A stretch of 27,638 nucleotides of DNA from a virus, in IMG/VR virus record IMGVR_UViG_3300031977_001163, positions 1 through 27,638 of that record. One strand, 5' to 3'. A program made the translations under genes and the position numbers. Position 1 is the first letter of the stretch; each line of letters starts with the position of its first letter. Under the pieces are notes generated by a model. That model made no database searches. It had not been told where the DNA came from and saw only the letters and a list, made by a program, of their open reading frames with translations. Positions 23,303 through 27,638 of this stretch are shown piece after piece.

Positions 23303-24249
23303 TGGGCTTCTCATCGAACCTCGAAGGCAAAGACCTCGCAACCCTCATCACCGAAACAGCGTCAGCCCTTGGCGCTAACCCAGTAGACTTGGCCACCGTC
23401 ATCTCATACGAGACAGGCGGCACCTTTGACCCCATGCAGTCTGGCCCAACCACCAAGTGGGGAACGCACCGTGGCTTTATCCAGTTCGGAGAACCACAAG
23501 CCCAACAGTACGGCGCAAACTTCACCACACCCGAAGCCGCCCTCACCTCCCAACTTGGCGCAGACGGAGCTATCGTAAACTACCTGCGATCCAACGGCTA
23601 TCAAGAGGGCATGGGCATCCTCGACCTGTACTCGATCATCAACACTGGTGGCCCCAACAATTACAACTACACAGACGCAGCAGCAGGCGGAGCGTCTGGC
23701 ACTGTCCGCGAGAAGGTCGAGAACCAGATGGACGGACACCGCGCAAAAGCATTGGCCCTGCTCGGCAACGAGAAACCGCAACCAACGGAACTCGCATCAG
23801 CAATCGACGCAGCCGTGGCTGAAGCGGTCGACTTTGACCCAGACAAGCAGAACGAAGCAGCATCAAACGAAATGAACGATGGCCCATCCGCGCCCGTGGC
23901 GGGCGCGTCTGGCGAAAAAAAGATTGACAGCAGCATCACCGACGCAGCTAACGAAGCCCAACGTCGTGAAGCCTATCGCGCAGCCCAAGAATTTATCTTC
24001 TCGATGACGCCCCAACAGCGCATGATGGAAAAACAACTCTACTACAAAGCGCAGTTGGAACAGGGAGAAGCCCGTGGCTTCGACCAGTGGTTTACCAACA
24101 CGCGCTTTGGAAACTATGCCCAAGAATATATGAACGGCGACCAGACCTTCGTAAACCAACTCTCTGGCCCCCAACAAGTCTTGCTGCAACAACTCACAGC
24201 CAACGTACCACAAGCCCAGTCATTCGCTCACTATCTGATGGGCGTCTAG
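23302..24249 (+). CDS. Transglycosylase-like virion lysin
   Basis: 315 aa from ATG 23302 (coupled TAATG; a longer frame reading back into the previous gene is not needed). Residues 1-140 look lysozyme/SLT-like: ATVISYETGGTFDP with candidate catalytic Glu37, GFIQFGEPQA (58-67) and a YSIINTGGP helix later. The rest is Ala/Glu rich, with a linker near 165-215 and a helical C-terminus (SMTPQQRMMEKQLYYKAQLE) ending at a Gln-rich stretch. Probably a virion-associated peptidoglycan hydrolase that locally opens the wall at infection, separate from the M15 endolysin. Confidence 0.75.
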   Translation: MGFSSNLEGKDLATLITETASALGANPVDLATVISYETGGTFDPMQSGPTTKWGTHRGFIQFGEPQAQQYGANFTTPEAALTSQLGADGAIVNYLRSNGYQEGMGILDLYSIINTGGPNNYNYTDAAAGGASGTVREKVENQMDGHRAKALALLGNEKPQPTELASAIDAAVAEAVDFDPDKQNEAASNEMNDGPSAPVAGASGEKKIDSSITDAANEAQRREAYRAAQEFIFSMTPQQRMMEKQLYYKAQLEQGEARGFDQWFTNTRFGNYAQEYMNGDQTFVNQLSGPQQVLLQQLTANVPQAQSFAHYLMGV

Positions 24250-24341
24250 GACGACTGCAACCCAGACGTTTGTTATCCTATACCCACCTGACCCTCACCT
24301 GACTTCACTTCACCAGTCTTTAACAAGCGGAAGTGTTTACA

Positions 24342-24809
24342 ATGATAGAGGTATTGGCTCTTGCCAGTGCAGTCTCAACAGTAGCGGGCAGTATTAGCAG
24401 CGGTATCAAGGCAGGAAAAGACGTCGGCTCTCTGATGCCGCAGTTCGGCAAGCTCGCCCAACTGGAAGCTGACATCCATCTGGCTGAGAAGGGCAGACAT
24501 AAGGGTCCGCTCGGACGTCTGACCTCGTCTGAGGAAGAGGGTTTTGCTATCGCGCAAGCAAAGATCAAGCACAAGGAAGCGCAAGACCAACTCCGTTCCA
24601 TCTGCATGTTGTATGGCCCCCCTGGAATGTGGGACATGGTCGTCGCTGAACAGGCGGCAGCACGCGCCAGACAAAAGAAAGCACTCGAAGCAGCCGCCGC
24701 CAGACGTGACCAGATATTCTGGTACATCTCTATTGGCATAGGTGTCGTCTTTTTCCTTACAGGAACATCAGGAATGATCTGGGGATTGAACTGGTGGGTG
24801 AACAGATGA
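24342..24809 (+). CDS. Membrane-anchored helical phage protein
   Basis: 155 aa from ATG 24342. N-terminus MIEVLALASAVSTVAGSISS is weakly hydrophobic; residues 70-125 are a charged Ala/Glu/Lys helix containing MLYGPPGMWD; residues 128-150 form a clear transmembrane segment (FWYISIGIGVVFFLTG) with a short WWVNR end. Proteins of this design (N-terminal apolar helix, coiled coil, GPG-x-W motif, TM) are frequent in marine phages without known function. Envelope or spanin-like action is a guess. The 92-bp gap before it shows no clear promoter. Confidence 0.7.
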   Translation: MIEVLALASAVSTVAGSISSGIKAGKDVGSLMPQFGKLAQLEADIHLAEKGRHKGPLGRLTSSEEEGFAIAQAKIKHKEAQDQLRSICMLYGPPGMWDMVVAEQAAARARQKKALEAAAARRDQIFWYISIGIGVVFFLTGTSGMIWGLNWWVNR

Positions 24810-24979
24810 CGTGGCATCTCATCTTAATCACGTTCTCTCAAGTCTACCTGCCAGAATATGGCAGTGTCCTCGTGCAATACTGCCACTACAAGACGCACAA
24901 GGAACAAAAATGGGAGGACAGAAAAGTCTACGCTGTCCCCCCTGATTTCATTTGTCCAAGAACTTTCTCGGAAGCCTAA
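24806..24979 (+). CDS. Small protein with hydrophobic N-terminus
   Basis: 57 aa, ATG in an ATGA overlap with the membrane protein gene. MTWHLILITFSQVYLPEYGS could be a short membrane or secretion segment; the remainder is polar with three Cys overall. Small proteins starting MTW and carrying scattered Cys recur in marine phages. Its stop overlaps the convergent leftward gene by 4 nt. Function unknown; lysis or envelope role possible from coupling. Confidence 0.6.
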   Translation: MTWHLILITFSQVYLPEYGSVLVQYCHYKTHKEQKWEDRKVYAVPPDFICPRTFSEA

Positions 24980-25146
24980 CGCTTATCCCGTCTTTCCAAA
25001 ACAAGACGCGCAACATGCGCGATGCCTTCGGCTCTCTGTTTGATTGTGCCTCGGTATGGCTGACGCTGCGCATCCTTCGCGATCACATCAGCCTGTCTGA
25101 CAATCTGCTCTAACAGCTTCGTGTCTTCATCTTCCCAAGGCTTCAT
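24976..25146 (-). CDS. Small helical charged protein
   Basis: 56 aa from ATG 25146 in an ATGA overlap with the upstream winged-helix gene; an in-frame ATG at 25164 lies within that gene. MKPWEDEDTKLLEQIVRQAD then a basic helix (KQRAEGIAHVARLVLERRDK). Soluble and helical, no recognised family. Last gene of a four-gene leftward operon that starts near 25819. Confidence 0.6.
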   Translation of the reverse strand: MKPWEDEDTKLLEQIVRQADVIAKDAQRQPYRGTIKQRAEGIAHVARLVLERRDKR

Positions 25147-25388
25147 GCTTGTTCTCCAAGCCATGCGATCATGTACTTCTGTGCTTTGGGGCCAATGCTG
25201 ACCCCTTGCCTATGCTTCTCCACAATACCGACATGATCCAACGTCTTGAGGTAATGAGACAAGGTCGACGATGTCATCTCTGTCTCGTTGCTCAAGTCTT
25301 TAAGTGTCAGCTTTTGCTTTTCGCTTTTTTCCAGTGCTTTCAGCACCAGTATCGCTGTCTTCACTTGTCTCTGTGTTAGTCTGTGCAT
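25143..25388 (-). CDS. Winged-helix transcriptional regulator
   Basis: 81 aa, ATG 25388 with GGAG upstream. Helix, then KLTLKDLSNETEMTSSTLSH (HTH with recognition helix SSTLSHYLKTLDHVG), then a wing (IVEKHRQGVSIGPKAQKYM): the compact ArsR/MarR/IclR-type winged helix without an effector domain. Its first 30 codons overlap the low-complexity end of the preceding gene by 89 nt in another frame. It could be the lysogeny regulator for this operon or act on the GTGTC sites nearby. Confidence 0.75.
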   Translation of the reverse strand: MHRLTQRQVKTAILVLKALEKSEKQKLTLKDLSNETEMTSSTLSHYLKTLDHVGIVEKHRQGVSIGPKAQKYMIAWLGEQA

Positions 25389-25608
25389 CGCCCTGCTCCC
25401 GATCTTGCACTCTCATTACGGTGTTCATAGTCCAACCAGTGCTATTCAATGCACCTTTCAAGTTGTCCAACACCAACACAGCACCTTGCTTGTTCAAGAC
25501 GTTCTCTGTGAACAGGGTCTCAACACCTAGTATCTGATCTCCATTTTTCACGATGTACAAATCACCGACGTGTACTGTTTGCGGTTCTTGCTTTTGCTCT
25601 TCAGACAT
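25300..25608 (-). CDS. Small protein with disordered acidic/basic tail
   Basis: 102 aa; ATG 25608 follows AGGAG. An N-terminal beta-rich half (VHVGDLYIVKNGDQILGVET, LVLDNLKGAL) is followed by a Thr/Glu/Ser/Asp tail (TNTETSEDSDTGAESTG) and a basic end. The first 70 residues look like a small folded domain of unknown type. The tail is forced to share DNA with the start of the winged-helix gene, which may explain its low complexity. Confidence 0.65.
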   Translation of the reverse strand: MSEEQKQEPQTVHVGDLYIVKNGDQILGVETLFTENVLNKQGAVLVLDNLKGALNSTGWTMNTVMRVQDREQGDAQTNTETSEDSDTGAESTGKKRKAKADT

Positions 25609-25819
25609 TGTTTATCTCCTCTTTGGTTTCTTGAATGTCGACACGACAATCAATGAGCGCATCTAATATCTCGTTCATATTTTGCTTAACGAATGGCGAC
25701 TTGCTTCGGTCGCTTCTTTGCTGCGTGGCTTCGATCAACTGATCCAAGATGCTGTCCATCTCGTCCAAGTCTTCTTCGTTGGCCACGACTTGGAAATTAA
25801 CCTTAATTACATTACTCAC
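25601..25819 (-). CDS. Small acidic helical protein
   Basis: 72 aa, start GTG 25819 behind GGAGAG. MSNVIKVNFQVVANEEDLDE followed by an acidic helix and ending QETKEEINNV. First gene of the leftward four-gene operon, overlapping the next gene by 8 nt. No family recognised. Confidence 0.65.
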   Translation of the reverse strand: MSNVIKVNFQVVANEEDLDEMDSILDQLIEATQQRSDRSKSPFVKQNMNEILDALIDCRVDIQETKEEINNV

Positions 25820-25845
25820 TGATGCTCTCCATCATTTGTATTGTT

Positions 25846-25860
25846 GACACTACAGGTGTC
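25846..25860 (-). promoter_or_regulatory. Palindrome GACAC-TACAG-GTGTC upstream of the leftward operon
   Basis: A 15-bp inverted repeat centred 34 bp before the GTG start of the leftward operon, in the expected promoter position (AATACA lies between it and the start). It shares ACAC..GGTGT with the operators at 18376 and 20873 but has one base less between half-sites, so it may be a related or a separate site. Confidence 0.5.
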
Positions 25861-26006
25861 TGTGACGTCTGTAAATACTTCATCATTTGTGCCAGACGTG
25901 TGTCACAAGACACCCCTCTCTAAAATTGGGTGTCAATAGTTCAACAACCCCTGTGTCTCAAGGCGAGACTGGGTGTGTCAATGTGACAAGGAAGTGTGTC
26001 ATCAGT

Positions 26007-26020
26007 CCCTTGGTAAGGGT
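26007..26020 (+). other. Candidate attP core: copy of a tRNA-Thr anticodon arm
   Basis: CCCTTGGTAAGGGT, an anticodon stem-loop identical, as I remember it, to that of ordinary bacterial tRNA-Thr(GGT), stands alone 20 bp before the phage tRNA and in the same orientation. The flanks do not continue as a tRNA. The phage's own tRNA has a different stem (CATCC/GGATG). Such an isolated host-like segment beside an integrase is what a crossover core should look like. Confidence 0.55.
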
Positions 26021-26040
26021 ACTGTGGCACGAACAAAAAT

Positions 26041-26115
<75 letters not shown>

Positions 26116-26145
26116 TTTCTCCCTTGTCACAAACGCGTGTGTCAC

Positions 26146-27144
26146 TTATGTGCCACGCACACCTAGAAGACCTATCGTATCCTCAAGGTGTGATGGCGCA
26201 AGATGACTGTAACGCATCACCATTGACAGTGAACTGTGGCCAAGCAAGTCAGCCACCGCTCTTAGCGAAGCGCCCCTCTGCACCAGTAACGATGCAAAGG
26301 TATGGCGCATGTCGTGCGGCCTAAAGTCTTCAATGGCTGCACGTCTCGTGGCTCTGTAGAAATAGTCATAGAAACCATCTCTATGCCACTGACCCCCTGC
26401 GGGGTTCGGGAAGACCAGTCCTGTACCTCGCCCCCCCATGGCTCTGGTGACGTCGTCGACCAACGGCACGGCTCTGAACCGCGTCTTGCCTGACGTCCCC
26501 TTGCGCGTCCCAAAAGTGGCCTTGCCATCTATGATGTCAGACCACTCCACGCGGAACGCCTCGCCAAGTCTCGCCCCTGTAAAAAACAGGAACGTGACCA
26601 ATCCTTCTATTTCTGGCTCGCAACATTCGATGAGCGTATCTCTCTCATCCTCGTCAAGCCAACGTGTGCGGCTGTCGTCGACCTTCGGCTTCTTCAACCG
26701 CAAGTCTGGCGCATCCAGTCCCATGTCCTTGGCATGGTTCAGCATGGCCATAATGCTGTTGATCTCCCGCTTCACGGTCGACGCTTTGTTACCACGACTA
26801 TTCACCCACAACATAACATCAGCAACAGTCAGCGCCTCCAGACGTGTCTTGCCATGGGCCGCATCAAAGCGCCCCATGATATTTACATCTGTCTCCCCGA
26901 CCTTGCTTGGCCTATCCAAGAACAGCCTAATCGCCTGTCCCACAGACACACTGGAAGTCGCGCCCTTTTCAAGACGTCCATCCAACGCATCCTTGAGTAT
27001 CCGCCCCATGGCTTCTTGCGCATGTGGCTTCATACTCCGACCAAACCCAGTGCTTTTACGGACGCGTAGTCGACCACCAGTTGGCGTGACCACAGTCCCA
27101 CTTACTTGCCAAACATCATTACGCAGCGTCAGTCGTAGTGTCAT
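26146..27144 (-). CDS. int: Tyrosine recombinase (phage integrase)
   Basis: 332 aa. I prefer ATG 27144 (GGAG upstream) over longer in-frame starts lying within the preceding gene. An N-terminal arm/core-binding region (about 60-150, VSVGQAIRLFLDRP) precedes the catalytic domain: Arg192 (TGARLGEAF), Lys in FGTRKGTSGK, His277-x-x-Arg280 (PHDMRHTFA), His303 (LGHSS) and nucleophile Tyr312 (MRYSHL). All catalytic residues are present, so the enzyme should be active. The gene ends 31 bp from a tRNA-Thr gene, with GTGTCA repeats beyond. Overlaps the LuxR-type gene by 26 nt. Confidence 0.93.
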   Translation of the reverse strand: MTLRLTLRNDVWQVSGTVVTPTGGRLRVRKSTGFGRSMKPHAQEAMGRILKDALDGRLEKGATSSVSVGQAIRLFLDRPSKVGETDVNIMGRFDAAHGKTRLEALTVADVMLWVNSRGNKASTVKREINSIMAMLNHAKDMGLDAPDLRLKKPKVDDSRTRWLDEDERDTLIECCEPEIEGLVTFLFFTGARLGEAFRVEWSDIIDGKATFGTRKGTSGKTRFRAVPLVDDVTRAMGGRGTGLVFPNPAGGQWHRDGFYDYFYRATRRAAIEDFRPHDMRHTFASLLVQRGASLRAVADLLGHSSLSMVMRYSHLAPSHLEDTIGLLGVRGT

Positions 27145-27577
27145 TCCTCTTCTCCGCATACAAACGAGCGAACGGATCAGGCTCAACAAAGTTTGCGTCC
27201 CAGTCTTTGGGCAGCCCACCTGTCATCATCATGTATCCGTTGTCATCAATCTCGTCGAACTCTCTATGCAGACGATGGATAAGTTGTGCGCGTGAATTAA
27301 CATTCAGTTTTCTGAACATCCCCCTCACATGCACCTTGGCCGTGTTGATGCTCACAACCATCCTGTCTGCAATTTCTTGGTTATCAGCCCCTCGCATCAG
27401 CATTTGCAATGCGACGTGCTGCTTCGTAGTGAACTTATGCAGCACACTTTCCATTAGGGTCGCCTTTGTTGCCGAAGCCAAGGCTTCGGCGTCTGTAGAT
27501 GCGTCGTAGGCTTTCGCCATAAGCGCACCAAGTATTTGGTCGAGCTTCCACTCGATCCGATCCAGTTGTGTTGTCAT
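27119..27577 (-). CDS. LuxR-type HTH regulator coupled to the integrase
   Basis: 152 aa; ATG 27577 with AGGGA upstream. An N-terminal helical part (residues 1-45) is not a known sensor domain. Residues about 48-105 are a GerE/LuxR HTH: FTTKQHVALQMLMRGADNQE, IADRMVVSINTAKVHVRGMF, RKLNVNSRAQ. The C-terminus contains DNGYMMMTGGLPKDWD, of unknown role. As the gene before int and overlapping it, it likely controls or is co-expressed with integration. The last 61 bp of the window lie upstream of it and hold only a weak TATAAC -10-like box on the minus strand. Confidence 0.85.
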   Translation of the reverse strand: MTTQLDRIEWKLDQILGALMAKAYDASTDAEALASATKATLMESVLHKFTTKQHVALQMLMRGADNQEIADRMVVSINTAKVHVRGMFRKLNVNSRAQLIHRLHREFDEIDDNGYMMMTGGLPKDWDANFVEPDPFARLYAEKRNDTTTDAA

Positions 27578-27638
27578 GTAAGTCCCTATTTCCCTGAGTA
27601 GTTATAGTTATTCTTCTCTCATCACGGGAACATGGTGG

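Noticed and set aside
26438-27295. Long plus-strand frame of 285 codons opposite the integrase
   Set aside because: Ser/Thr/Arg-rich translation typical of the antisense of a coding gene; the opposite strand has a full set of integrase catalytic residues.

Overview
The window is part of a tailed-phage genome: a temperate phage or an unassembled prophage, most likely of a marine alphaproteobacterium. It carries internal virion protein genes, a lysis cassette, a phage recombination and replication set, many tiny cationic phage genes, a tRNA gene and a tyrosine integrase. The host guess rests on a GTA-type holin, overall gene style, and what looks like complete absence of GANTC, the target of the alphaproteobacterial CcrM methylase. 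No capsid, portal or terminase gene lies in the window, so it is only a fragment.

Layout. 1-13906 (+) is the late virion block: the end of one gene, two helical proteins of 597 and 750 aa, and a giant polyvalent protein of about 3204 aa with a glycine-rich membrane-active segment, two HExxH metallopeptidase motifs and an ADP-ribosyltransferase-like domain. An 11-bp hairpin hides the giant gene's ribosome binding site. 13910-15116 (+) is lysis: a small ORF, a two-TM protein, a 3TM holin and an M15-type endolysin. 15106-18327 (-) is a recombination operon: DUF7173-like protein, Sak4-like RecA-fold ATPase, DUF669 ssDNA-binding protein, PD-(D/E)XK exonuclease, coiled-coil protein and DUF6378-like protein.

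18330-18431 is a divergent promoter region with a palindromic operator. It controls that operon and a rightward set made of a Cro-like protein and a prim-pol/helicase fusion. After a convergent small gene comes a strongly folded intergenic element (20729-20852). A second operator-bearing promoter then starts a long rightward operon (20948-24249): HTH/zinc-ribbon protein, Holliday-junction-resolvase-like nuclease, a run of Lys/Arg/Cys-rich mini-proteins and a transglycosylase-like virion protein, nearly all linked by ATGA or TAATG overlaps. Two membrane-associated small proteins follow.

24976-25819 (-) is a small operon with a winged-helix regulator. 25820-26145 holds repeated GTGTCA sites, a 14-nt copy of a tRNA-Thr anticodon arm and a complete tRNA-Thr(GGT). 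Next come a tyrosine integrase and, overlapping its start, a LuxR-type HTH protein, both leftward.

The most interesting reading is an integration module in which the phage recombines within the anticodon arm of a host tRNA-Thr and supplies a whole replacement tRNA 20 bp downstream, placed so that the host tRNA promoter could read into it. All functional calls are from sequence reading alone.
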